Source: an uncultured Candidatus Saccharibacteria bacterium (lineage in GTDB: Bacteria > Patescibacteriota > Saccharimonadia > Saccharimonadales > Saccharimonadaceae). From it: a stretch of 41,366 nucleotides of DNA. Both the position numbers and the translations under genes were made by a program. Of this stretch, positions 8,958 to 17,438 are shown in pieces. The stretch spans positions 1 through 41,366 of the forward strand of contig CAMZHH010000006.1 in the NCBI GenBank assembly GCA_947306745.1, given 5' to 3'. The notes beneath the pieces were generated by a model. The model made no database searches. It saw only the letters and a program-made list of their open reading frames with translations, and was not told the DNA's origin. Every line of letters begins with the position of its first letter. Position 1 is the stretch's first letter.

Positions 8958-10199
8958 TTGTTCTACGAACAAAACCACACGGCTCGTGAGGCCGCTCAGA
9001 CGGTAGCGAATACTGCCATGACGCTCAATCCCGTTGAGCTCGTCACACCCGTTAACGTCGACGACGAAAAGGAGCTCTGGATTGCTGCCGCCAACGAAGG
9101 CGAATTCATCAATCCGCAGTTCAAATACGACCGCGAGAAGCTTACTCAGGCCGTAATTCACGGCATTCAACTCCGTACAGCTAGCAATATTCTCTTTAAT
9201 TGCTGCTCCCCTATCACCGATATCGATCATGCTATCAAGAAAATCTTGCACCATCGCGTCGACGATGCACTTTGCACCGCCAACATGGCCGCCAGTATCT
9301 TGCTTGGCTCCAACGCCGGCGGAAGCTACGCGCAGCGCATCTATGGCACCCCAGACAAACTCCTGGTAGCAGAATGCCTTCAAGCAGCGCAGCGCACTGA
9401 ACCCGCTGAGGAATTGCCGACAAAGTACACATCCGACCAACGCGCCAAGCTCAAAGAGTGTAAATACGACGCTAGCGGAATTCAGCAAGAATTCTTACGC
9501 GTTGTTAACCTTCATGCATTCAAGAATTGGGGCGTCATCATCAGTGATCAAGCTACGGCAATCGATGTTCGCAACAAAACCTCGTACGGTCATCCGCAAG
9601 TAGTCATTCCAATCACCCGCAAAGTCGACGGACTTAAGTTGGCCGAGCTGATCGGGCACGAACTAGAATGCCATTTGCGCGATTCCGCAAATGCCGAGGC
9701 TCTGTTTGCCGAACATCTTAGCCATGCGCCGCTAGCGCCACTTATTCCACTGCTTGCCAAATCAGACGATGAGTTGTTCTATGAAGGCCACGCCAAACTT
9801 TCCGATGTCGCCATCAATGGCAACGCTTCTCTGCCAAAACCGTATTATACGCTAGCTATCGACGCCGCACTGCGCAACCAATCCTTTGCCGAAATCGGCG
9901 AATATATCTACCGCTTGCGCATCGAAAACGGCGAGGAGAAAACTAGCGCCATCAAAGGCGCTTGGACTGCCACTTATCGCGCCATGCGTGGCTCATTCGA
10001 TACGCTCGGAGGATACGCCTTCACGAAAGACTACGCATATTGGACCGGCTATCGGCTCGCTAGCGAAGTGCAACAGTTCGCGCCGCATTATCTCGACTAC
10101 GCTTCCCTCACCTATGAGGAAATTAAGCTGCTTGATGATGCCGGATTCGACCTGAAACATCCACGCTATCCCGCGATGGATTTAGCTGCCAATCCGTAA
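8958..10199 (+). CDS. DUF1704-family (tyrosine-MATCAP-like) putative metallopeptidase
   Basis: HELECH (HExxxH) at about codons 234-239, downstream FYEGHAKL (EGxA-like), and RGSFDTLGGYAFTKDYAYWTGY matching the GGFTKD-x-x-Y-x-x-G signature; TTG start about 9 nt after AAGGAGG. Confidence 0.65.
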   Translation: MFYEQNHTAREAAQTVANTAMTLNPVELVTPVNVDDEKELWIAAANEGEFINPQFKYDREKLTQAVIHGIQLRTASNILFNCCSPITDIDHAIKKILHHRVDDALCTANMAASILLGSNAGGSYAQRIYGTPDKLLVAECLQAAQRTEPAEELPTKYTSDQRAKLKECKYDASGIQQEFLRVVNLHAFKNWGVIISDQATAIDVRNKTSYGHPQVVIPITRKVDGLKLAELIGHELECHLRDSANAEALFAEHLSHAPLAPLIPLLAKSDDELFYEGHAKLSDVAINGNASLPKPYYTLAIDAALRNQSFAEIGEYIYRLRIENGEEKTSAIKGAWTATYRAMRGSFDTLGGYAFTKDYAYWTGYRLASEVQQFAPHYLDYASLTYEEIKLLDDAGFDLKHPRYPAMDLAANP

Positions 10200-10216
10200 C
10201 ATTTACCTCTCAGTCG

Positions 10217-10247
10217 ACCGCCCATCACCAGTGGGCGGTTTTCTTTT
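10217..10247 (+). terminator. Intrinsic terminator of the 8958-10199 gene
   Basis: ACCGCCCA-TCACCAG-TGGGCGGTTTTCTTTTT. Confidence 0.9.
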
Positions 10248-10283
10248 TCAAAAAAGTATGATATTATAAGCACATCCGATTGT

Positions 10284-10360
10284 GGGTTGCTAGCTCAGTT
10301 GGCTAGAGCGCCTCGTTTACACCGAGGAGGTCGGGGGTTCGAGCCCCTCGCGACCCACCA
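10284..10360 (+). tRNA. tRNA-Val(TAC), CCA encoded
   Basis: Cloverleaf folded by eye: GGGTTGC/GCGACCC acceptor, CCTCG-TTTACAC-CGAGG anticodon arm, GGTTCGAGC T-loop. Confidence 0.95.
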
Positions 10361-10417
10361 TTTCCAAAAAAATGACCACTATGGGTCAATTTTTTTATAC
10401 TGTCTAAAAAAACGTGC

Positions 10418-10423
10418 TATAAT
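10418..10423 (+). promoter_or_regulatory. -10 box TATAAT, 8 nt from ATG (putative leaderless)
   Basis: TATAAT-aaaaacac-ATG. Confidence 0.6.
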
Positions 10424-10431
10424 AAAAACAC

Positions 10432-11040
10432 ATGAAGCATAAGCGTAATCGTAGCGCTAAACACGGTTTTACTATCCTTGAGGTGGTATTAGTGCTCGCA
10501 ATTGCCGGATTAATCTTTGCAATGGTATTTATTGCGTTTCCAGCCCTGCAGCGTAGCCAGCGCAACAATCAGCGCAAACGCGACGCAGCCCTAATAGCTT
10601 CCGCCATGAATACTTGGTATACACACAATAAAGTTAGCGTCACCGATAATTACTCTAAGCTTAACGCTGAAAACGGTTTTTGTACCTTCTATAAACGCTA
10701 CGTAGGCGAAGAAACCGTAGATCCATCCACTGGTGAGCCATATAAAGTAGCTCTATGGGGATCAACCTTCGTCGTAGACTGTATCTCCGGCAAAACATAC
10801 AATCGCAAGGAATTCGATCTTGATGTTCACGGCTCTCAGAGTGGTCAAGGCAGTGATAACTGGGCCAAGATGGAACCGGGCGATATCCAGTACGACGACG
10901 GTGCAATTTGTACCGACGAAGCATTTAACGATGATATTGGCAATAACCGTTACAGTGGCGTAAAAATGTTCGCCATCCGCATGCGTCTAGAAGGCGGCGG
11001 CACACTATGTGTGGATAACGGCTACGAAATCAATAAATAA
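10432..11040 (+). CDS. Type IV pilin-like / pseudopilin protein
   Basis: Class III (prepilin) signal KHG|FTILEVVLVLAIAGLIFAMVFIAFPALQRSQRNNQRKRD. Confidence 0.85.
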   Translation: MKHKRNRSAKHGFTILEVVLVLAIAGLIFAMVFIAFPALQRSQRNNQRKRDAALIASAMNTWYTHNKVSVTDNYSKLNAENGFCTFYKRYVGEETVDPSTGEPYKVALWGSTFVVDCISGKTYNRKEFDLDVHGSQSGQGSDNWAKMEPGDIQYDDGAICTDEAFNDDIGNNRYSGVKMFAIRMRLEGGGTLCVDNGYEINK

Positions 11041-11062
11041 AAAAAACAAACATAAAAAGTAG

Positions 11063-11068
11063 TAAAAT
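11063..11068 (+). promoter_or_regulatory. -10 box TAAAAT, 7 nt from ATG (putative leaderless)
   Basis: TAAAAT-aaatacc-ATG. Confidence 0.5.
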
Positions 11069-11075
11069 AAATACC

Positions 11076-11252
11076 ATGGGCAAAACAAAAATGTCGCATC
11101 AGCAACAGGAATCCAATTCTTGGATTATTTCGATGATCGTTGTAGTGGTCGTCGTCGTTATCGCTGTTGCACTTGCAATTTGGCATCAACATCGCGAACT
11201 CTCAGATACCGATTTTCGTCCGACCGCCATCGAATATCGCGTGCATCACTAA
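11076..11252 (+). CDS. Small single-TM protein (58 aa), not in the ORF track
   Basis: MGKTKMSHQQQESNSWIISMIVVVVVVVIAVALAIWHQHRELSDTDFRPTAIEYRVHH; overlaps the 3' end of the convergent gene by 4 nt. Confidence 0.6.
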   Translation: MGKTKMSHQQQESNSWIISMIVVVVVVVIAVALAIWHQHRELSDTDFRPTAIEYRVHH

Positions 11253-12592
11253 ATATTTGTATATAAATCTATATAATCCTGCAAATGCTCCGCATCGTAA
11301 GCGGCAGCTCTGCTCATCCGTACATACAGCGCTATGATTAATAGCGCTTTTTTGTATTCCAAATCACGTTCAAAGTATGACAGCACATAATCCATCCCCA
11401 AATGTGTGAAGATTTTTACGTTTGATAATAATGCAAAGTAAAAATCGTACAGATAATCACCTACAACCGGCATCGGATCTATCACACGAATTACCCCCTT
11501 CTCTACTAAGAAGTTATGCGTACCAAAATCACCATGCATCAAGTATTTTTCCTTCAGTTCCGTTGCACCTGCTACGTCTAATGCCGCCATTACTTTATCT
11601 TGCGAAACCTGCGGAATTCGTCTTTGTGCATATTCGATTTCATCTAGCAAAAAAGCGCGCCAGCTCTCCTTCTCATCCCCTAAAAAGCCGTAGCCCGTAT
11701 GTTTATACGGCGTATATCCGCACACAATCTCACATATTTGCTCCGTCGCATCGATCGGATCAATATTGGCCTTATTATATTTTTCACCATCTATGAACTT
11801 AAAGCATACATAGCTAAGTTCCTCATTGAAACACATTACCTGCTGAAAACGACTATCCGGATAGGCGCGCAGAAACTCCAATTGCGTGCGAATCGTTTCA
11901 AAGTTCTCGATCTTGACTAAATATTGATTATCAACATTAATTACCGTCGAGACCGTCGCCCCATCACGATAAAACTTCAAATTCGCACCATTAAGATCGA
12001 CGTACAATTGTTTCTCGATATCTTTCAAAACACGCTCTACGCGACCTTCAGATAACTCATAATCGCGTATCTCGCTATTTTCAAGGTGCCAACTCCAAAA
12101 ATCCGTATCCTCATCCCAGCCAATAATCGCAAAATGAATCGCTTTCAACATCGAGCCGTGCCCCACAATGAGGACGTTCTCCATGCCTGCGCATTCACGC
12201 TTAATCTTTGCTAGAAAATCTTCCGCCCGTGCTAACAAATCTTTAACCGGCTCAATACCGCCAAAGTTCGTATTAATCTTAAAATCACCGATATTTGGCG
12301 CTCGCTCACGCATCTCGGCACCAGGTCTCCCCTCAAATTCACCGAAATAACGCTCCTTTAGCAAATCGTCATAACGAATACTACAACGTTTCCCTACTGC
12401 AATCATTGCAGTTTCGGCCGCCCGTTTCAATGGCGAAGAGTAACAAATATCAAAATCTATCCCGCGAATCTTATCGCGTAAAACTCGCGCCTGCGCAATA
12501 CCGGTTTCATTCAACGGCACATCAGTTTGCCCCTGCACAATCCCGCGCAGATTCCAATCTGTTTGGCCGTGGCGCACTAGATAGATCTTCAT
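11249..12592 (-). CDS. Histidine phosphatase (phosphoglycerate mutase-like) fused to APH/choline-kinase-like phosphotransferase
   Basis: N-term MKIYLVRHGQTDWN...GHGSMLKAI; C-term YLMHGDFGTHNFLVEKGVIRVIDPMPVVGDYLYDFYF (HGDxxxxN and IDP...GD motifs). Confidence 0.85.
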   Translation of the reverse strand: MKIYLVRHGQTDWNLRGIVQGQTDVPLNETGIAQARVLRDKIRGIDFDICYSSPLKRAAETAMIAVGKRCSIRYDDLLKERYFGEFEGRPGAEMRERAPNIGDFKINTNFGGIEPVKDLLARAEDFLAKIKRECAGMENVLIVGHGSMLKAIHFAIIGWDEDTDFWSWHLENSEIRDYELSEGRVERVLKDIEKQLYVDLNGANLKFYRDGATVSTVINVDNQYLVKIENFETIRTQLEFLRAYPDSRFQQVMCFNEELSYVCFKFIDGEKYNKANIDPIDATEQICEIVCGYTPYKHTGYGFLGDEKESWRAFLLDEIEYAQRRIPQVSQDKVMAALDVAGATELKEKYLMHGDFGTHNFLVEKGVIRVIDPMPVVGDYLYDFYFALLSNVKIFTHLGMDYVLSYFERDLEYKKALLIIALYVRMSRAAAYDAEHLQDYIDLYTNI

Positions 12593-12598
12593 CTATCT

Positions 12599-12604
12599 AG
12601 TATA
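12599..12604 (-). promoter_or_regulatory. -10 box TATACT, 6 nt from ATG (putative leaderless)
   Basis: minus: TATACT-agatag-ATG. Confidence 0.6.
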
Positions 12605-14605
12605 CTACGCCGCAGCGTCGAGATCTTCTACGTCTTCGTCTTCGTCGTCCAAGACTACATCTGGAGAATTATCATATCCATTCATAATATCTTCGTAGCT
12701 CGGGTTCTTGAAGCCGTCGGCTGGTCTCAATACAAAGTCAGGATGTGCTTCCTGGTAGTTATCAATTGATGCCTGGAAACCTGCTATCTCTAGTCTAGTC
12801 TTCGCAATAAATGCCTTGCGTTTCTCTACACTTGGCGCATTAATGCCGTCTGAACCGTTAGCAATAGATTGCTCTTGGTCGCGAATCCATTTCTCGCGCA
12901 TTCTGATATCGCCCAAATAACCACGCGTATGCAAATCGGCATTGATTCTATCCATGCGCGCATCCATTCTGCCGAACGTATCTACCTGGCCTTGTTCCTC
13001 GTCAGATAGCGACTCCGGTAAGCTGGATTCCGCTTTCTTCAACTCTTCTTCATAGTAATTCAAAGACTTAACTGAGGATTCAATTGTTGCGCGTAGGACG
13101 TTCTTACGTGCTCTCGCTTCAGACCACGGCAATGTAAAGAGTGGCATTCTGCGTAGCTCTTGGCGATGTTGCGCGATAATATCCTTCATGCGAGCGACTG
13201 AACGCTCCTTGCGCGCATAGTCTACGGTATTCTTTACGCCCTCACTGCACTTATCGAGCAGTTTACTCATAGCTTCCCAAACGCCACTTTGTTCTTGATA
13301 ACTCAAGATGGAATCCATTCTAGAATTGAGCTTCTCGGTCTCGTCCTCAAATGATTCCACGCCATCCTCGGCACGTTCGACCGCAATGCCATCTACCTCG
13401 CTCGTATCAACATTATACGTTTCTGCAGACACCGTATATTCATTCGTATTCGAAAATTCAGCCGCTGGAGGCATATCCATTGCTTGGCCAGCCATCGAGC
13501 CCTCAGTTTTATCGCCACCGCCAAGATCTTCACCGTCAGAGACTCCCTCCAAGCCATCTGGACCATCATTTCCGCCATTATATTCGTCAATTAAGCCCTG
13601 CAAGGCGTCAACATCCATTTCCTTCATTTGGCCACGGGTCAACTTCTTTACATTTTCGACCCATTCTGCCATCTTACCACCGCCAAGTTGCGCCAATAAA
13701 CCTTCTTTAACCTTTTCGGCATCTTCCTGGCTAGCTTCCGTTTCTACCGCTGGAGCTTCCTTGGTTGAAGCGCCCTCTTCTGTAGCTTCCTCAGTAGACT
13801 CTTCCGACTGTTCTACGACTTCTTCCGCAGATTCCTCTGACTGCTCCGCAGCTTCTTCAGAATCATTGTCCTCATCGCTTTCGGAGCTTTCGCTAGTTGT
13901 TTCATTAGATGTCTCAACTGGAGCTACCTCTTCAGATGCAGCTGCTTCTTCGGATGCAGTCGCCTCTTCGGTTGCAGCAGTCTCTTCGGTTGTCGCTTCC
14001 GCAGTCGCCTCTTCGGTTGTCGCTTCTGCAGTCGCCTCAGTAGTATCTTCTTCTTTTTGGTTCGACTCGGCCTCTACGCCAAAGATACGATGACCTTCCG
14101 AAGCTTCAATACGCTTGCCCCAGTCATTTGTATTTTCACCCTGCTGGCGTGGATATTTATGTAAGAGATCTTCTTTTTCTTGTTCTGTCATCTGGCTCCA
14201 ACGCGACTTCGTCGGATCATATTCGCGACCATCCTCAGATTCGGTTGCATCTTCAACCGCATCTTCAGCCGTAGCACCTTCGTAATGCTTATTTGGATTG
14301 CCGTCACGATCAGTCGGAAAATCTGGGTTAGCATTAGACTTCAACCAAGCCTCGTAAGAAAGGTCATCCTGAGTTGGATTTTCAATCTCACTCGTATCGA
14401 ATGGTGTAGTAACAATATCTGAATCGCCTTCTATTTCCGCTTCCGTATCTGGATTAGCATTAGACTTCAACCAAGCCTCGTAAGAAAGGTCATCCTGAGT
14501 TGGATTTTCAATCTCACTCGTATCGAATGGTGTTGCTAAAGAATCCCATTCGGTTTTGTTTTCGCTGTTTTTATTTTGGCCAGTATCTTGTTCTGCATTA
14601 GACAT
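12605..14605 (-). CDS. Large acidic low-complexity protein with N-terminal tandem repeat
   Basis: Two copies of TPFDTSEIENPTQDDLSYEAWLKSNANPD, Ala/Glu/Thr-rich central region, coiled-coil-like C-terminal half. Confidence 0.8.
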   Translation of the reverse strand: MSNAEQDTGQNKNSENKTEWDSLATPFDTSEIENPTQDDLSYEAWLKSNANPDTEAEIEGDSDIVTTPFDTSEIENPTQDDLSYEAWLKSNANPDFPTDRDGNPNKHYEGATAEDAVEDATESEDGREYDPTKSRWSQMTEQEKEDLLHKYPRQQGENTNDWGKRIEASEGHRIFGVEAESNQKEEDTTEATAEATTEEATAEATTEETAATEEATASEEAAASEEVAPVETSNETTSESSESDEDNDSEEAAEQSEESAEEVVEQSEESTEEATEEGASTKEAPAVETEASQEDAEKVKEGLLAQLGGGKMAEWVENVKKLTRGQMKEMDVDALQGLIDEYNGGNDGPDGLEGVSDGEDLGGGDKTEGSMAGQAMDMPPAAEFSNTNEYTVSAETYNVDTSEVDGIAVERAEDGVESFEDETEKLNSRMDSILSYQEQSGVWEAMSKLLDKCSEGVKNTVDYARKERSVARMKDIIAQHRQELRRMPLFTLPWSEARARKNVLRATIESSVKSLNYYEEELKKAESSLPESLSDEEQGQVDTFGRMDARMDRINADLHTRGYLGDIRMREKWIRDQEQSIANGSDGINAPSVEKRKAFIAKTRLEIAGFQASIDNYQEAHPDFVLRPADGFKNPSYEDIMNGYDNSPDVVLDDEDEDVEDLDAAA
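14322..14407 (-). repeat. 86-bp direct repeat copy 1 (126-bp period, in frame)
   Basis: Differs from copy 2 at one position seen by eye. Confidence 0.9.
14448..14533 (-). repeat. 86-bp direct repeat copy 2
   Basis: Near-identical to 14322-14407. Confidence 0.9.
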
Positions 14606-14663
14606 TTAGTTGATCTCTCTTATGTTTATCTTAATTATATCATCTATGTCTAAAATTAAAAAA

Positions 14664-14686
14664 TCCCCCGGTAAAAACCAGGGGGA
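14664..14686 (-). terminator. Intrinsic terminator of the 14708-15169 gene
   Basis: TCCCCCGGTAAAAACCAGGGGGA stem followed by T-run on minus strand. Confidence 0.8.
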
Positions 14687-14707
14687 ATGTGGGTTTTGTC
14701 GTACTTT

Positions 14708-15169
14708 TTATTCCATATACGACAGCCAATCTCGATACCCGTCGCGAAGTTCACTTAATATGTGCATCAAGCGCACAATTTGCTCAGCACACAACACGAC
14801 ACTACCTAAATCATTACACTGGTACTTTCGACTCCATTGTTCATATTTCAGCTCATATTCGGTCTGCTTCGCGCCATAATGGCGCACACCTTTTTGGTCA
14901 TTCACGGCCAAATGGATATCCGCCGGAGAATTAATGCGCTTCTCGCGTGACTCAATGACGAACCTTAAGCTGATCGCGTCACATAACGTATAACAAACGC
15001 GAGTTTTCCCCTGCTCAATCTGATGAATGCCTTCGGTGGTTGCGCTCTTACCGTAATAGTCCAATAAGTCATCAAGTAAGAACTGATTACCAGGCGACAC
15101 GAACCCCATCGTGTGCAGAAATAGCAGAACTCCATCCGTTGCGCTCAAGCTAAGTTGCCAAGATTGCAT
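14708..15169 (-). CDS. Hypothetical protein
   Basis: ORF with GTGGGGTGA SD-like element and own terminator. Confidence 0.7.
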   Translation of the reverse strand: MQSWQLSLSATDGVLLFLHTMGFVSPGNQFLLDDLLDYYGKSATTEGIHQIEQGKTRVCYTLCDAISLRFVIESREKRINSPADIHLAVNDQKGVRHYGAKQTEYELKYEQWSRKYQCNDLGSVVLCAEQIVRLMHILSELRDGYRDWLSYME

Positions 15170-15262
15170 ATTTTCACCCCACTTTCTAAGGTACTAGTTT
15201 TTTGGACTTTTCTTATAATAGCATTTTTCTCTTATTTAATGCTATAATCTATCTAAGCCTAT

Positions 15263-15338
15263 GGGGTGTTAGCTCAGTTGGTAGAGCGATTGGTTCGCAA
15301 TCAATAGGTCAGGAGTTCGAATCTCCTACACTCCACCA
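15263..15338 (+). tRNA. tRNA-Ala(CGC), CCA encoded
   Basis: Cloverleaf with G3:U70 pair (GGGGTGT/ACACTCC), ATTGG-TTCGCAA-TCAAT anticodon arm. Confidence 0.95.
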
Positions 15339-15360
15339 AATTTTTCATTTTTCAATAAAG

Positions 15361-15385
15361 CCGTATTTATAAAATCCAAATACGG
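15361..15385. terminator. Bidirectional terminator between tRNA-Ala and the pilus operon
   Basis: CCGTATTTATAAAATCCAAATACGG with T-rich flank on + strand. Confidence 0.7.
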
Positions 15386-15393
15386 TCTTTTTT

Positions 15394-15490
15394 CTACAAT
15401 CTAATTCGAGCAAATTTTCGCTTCATTACCAAACTTACTACTAAGCCAGTTATAGATCCGATTATTACGAAATATGGTAATAGATTTTCA
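15394..15490 (-). other. Frame-shifted coding segment: C-terminal membrane anchor of the surface protein
   Basis: After the ORF2 stop, the +1 frame encodes ENLLPYFVIIGSITGLVVSLVMKRKFARIRL* (TM plus basic tail), same frame as 16183-17328. Confidence 0.6.
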
Positions 15491-16186
15491 TTTCTGATTA
15501 GAAATCGGCAAGAATTCGCCATTCGCATCTTTTACTTGCTGACGAATGTAAATTACTGGCGACAGCACAGTATTGTTATATCTCGTCGTGCCTGCCCAGT
15601 TCGCAATATTAATACTAAAATTCAAAGAATTACCAGCATTAATTACCTGCGTGCCCATATTCGTAAAGTCCAAGGTACCATTTTTTACGGCTTTTGTTGA
15701 AATTGTAGCAACACCAGTTGTATTTGCCGGATTATCTGTATCAAATAATTCTATTTGCGTTATGCCAGGCGTTTCATCAGTTAGAAGTCTACCCATATAA
15801 GCAAAACCTTCAGACCCCGTAGCGTCACGCTGAATCTGTGTACCAGCCGGAATTATACCAAAATCATACTCTAATTCATGAATATAGTCATTCGGCTCTA
15901 AACCTAATTCAACACCAGTAACAACGCCCGCATAACCATATTGGCTACAAGCTTTATTTATATTAGTATCCTTCGTTACACCATTCGCCGAAACTACGTG
16001 CACAACGCCAATCCTACTATTTGGCGAACAGCTCAGCTCTACCGCAAGCACGCCTAAAACATTGTTATCGAAAGTGAATCTGATCGTCTTGTCATTACTG
16101 TCGACACTACCTTTGTTATTGATATAACCAATGCCTAGTGAACCCTGCGAATACTTTTCGACTCTAGCCGTAGAGTTGTAGTTCAA
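15488..16186 (-). CDS. Surface protein, middle fragment (TTG start overlaps previous stop as TTGA)
   Basis: Extracellular-type composition, no signal peptide, directly abuts the upstream fragment. Confidence 0.65.
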   Translation of the reverse strand: MNYNSTARVEKYSQGSLGIGYINNKGSVDSNDKTIRFTFDNNVLGVLAVELSCSPNSRIGVVHVVSANGVTKDTNINKACSQYGYAGVVTGVELGLEPNDYIHELEYDFGIIPAGTQIQRDATGSEGFAYMGRLLTDETPGITQIELFDTDNPANTTGVATISTKAVKNGTLDFTNMGTQVINAGNSLNFSINIANWAGTTRYNNTVLSPVIYIRQQVKDANGEFLPISNQK

Positions 16187-17328
16187 ATTATGCGCAGCTC
16201 AGTATCGTTCGGGTCCATGCTATTCCAGTTAAGCGTAACCGCTTCGCCGGACGGCAATACTTCAAAGCTTATAGTCTGCGTATTAATAAAATTAACTACA
16301 ACATCCTCGCCACTATCATCCCAATAGGTCGTCACACCATTACTTTTTACTTGATAGATTTTTCCATCTTCAGCGTCTTCTGGTATTACTATCGCATACG
16401 GAACCGCGCCGTCGCCGTTAGCACTAGCCGCAAATGTTCTTGTAATTACATAATTACCATTCGCAGCATCGCTATCGTCAATCGACCATGTAGCATCTGC
16501 ACCTTGAAGCACAATTTTTGCCGCCGGATCATCGACCGACATATAGTAAGTTACGTTTTTAATTAAACGTTTTACATCATACTCACCGAATACGATATTT
16601 CCTCTCACTAGACGATAATACCCCTCGTACGATTGATGCGTCACGCCTGGTTTTACATATACTTTACGACTCGTAACGTAGAATTTACCGCCTGTACTTT
16701 TACCATCTGGCACGCTTACATCGACGCTAGCTGTTTCTATCTCAGAGTTATTTACCATCAACTTTACTAACAATGCATCTTCAATGTAATCAGTATTAAT
16801 AATTGAATCGGCTTTTACAATGATACTAATCGATAATGCCGACGCGCCATCAACTAAGTGATAAATCCTAGTGCCAGAATTCTTAAAGTCATAGCCTAAT
16901 ACTTTTTCGTGATCGAGAGCTACAGTTTCGACGCCGCCAGAACGACTCGTATCTATTTGCGCGGAAAGATTCTGATCGGACGATCCGTCATCAACCCACG
17001 ACATTCCAACTGGCAATTTAACAACCAAATCTTTCGTGCCACTCGGTAAATTTCTCAAAGAGATTTTTGCATTATATATATTCGAATCAGCACTATTACT
17101 ACCGACGCGAGTATAACTAAAATTCGCTACAGCATCATCAATTCCCTGCGAAAAATCCACCAAGCCATTATCGTCCGTGATAGTAGCCGTCATATATACA
17201 GCAGCTGCACGCGAATTATGCAAATTAATCACATTCGCCACGATAATTGTGGTCATCAGCAAAGTCAAAAGAAAACCAAAAATTAAAACAAAGCGTTTCC
17301 TATCGATTCTTCGGCGAATTGTTTTCAT
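16183..17328 (-). CDS. Large secreted surface/adhesin-like protein of sortase locus, N-terminal fragment
   Basis: N-terminal basic + TM signal (KRFVLIFGFLLTLLMTTIIVANV), beta-rich; GGAGG RBS; downstream of sortase. Confidence 0.75.
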   Translation of the reverse strand: MKTIRRRIDRKRFVLIFGFLLTLLMTTIIVANVINLHNSRAAAVYMTATITDDNGLVDFSQGIDDAVANFSYTRVGSNSADSNIYNAKISLRNLPSGTKDLVVKLPVGMSWVDDGSSDQNLSAQIDTSRSGGVETVALDHEKVLGYDFKNSGTRIYHLVDGASALSISIIVKADSIINTDYIEDALLVKLMVNNSEIETASVDVSVPDGKSTGGKFYVTSRKVYVKPGVTHQSYEGYYRLVRGNIVFGEYDVKRLIKNVTYYMSVDDPAAKIVLQGADATWSIDDSDAANGNYVITRTFAASANGDGAVPYAIVIPEDAEDGKIYQVKSNGVTTYWDDSGEDVVVNFINTQTISFEVLPSGEAVTLNWNSMDPNDTELRII

Positions 17329-17438
17329 ATTCCTCCAAAAATAGAAATATTATTAACAACTCACACATTCCACTTACGCTTAGTATAGCAGCATATTCCT
17401 ATCATTTGATACACAAAAAACACTTTCTACCCGAATAA

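Noticed and set aside
13308-14093. 261-aa Ser-rich ORF on + strand
   Set aside because: Antisense of the repetitive acidic coding region of 12605-14605; composition is a mirror artefact.
15394-16186. UGA recoding (for example UGA=Gly) to explain the split surface protein
   Set aside because: Reading through the TGA in the ORF1 frame hits a further stop within about 16 codons, and other genes in the window behave normally under the standard code.
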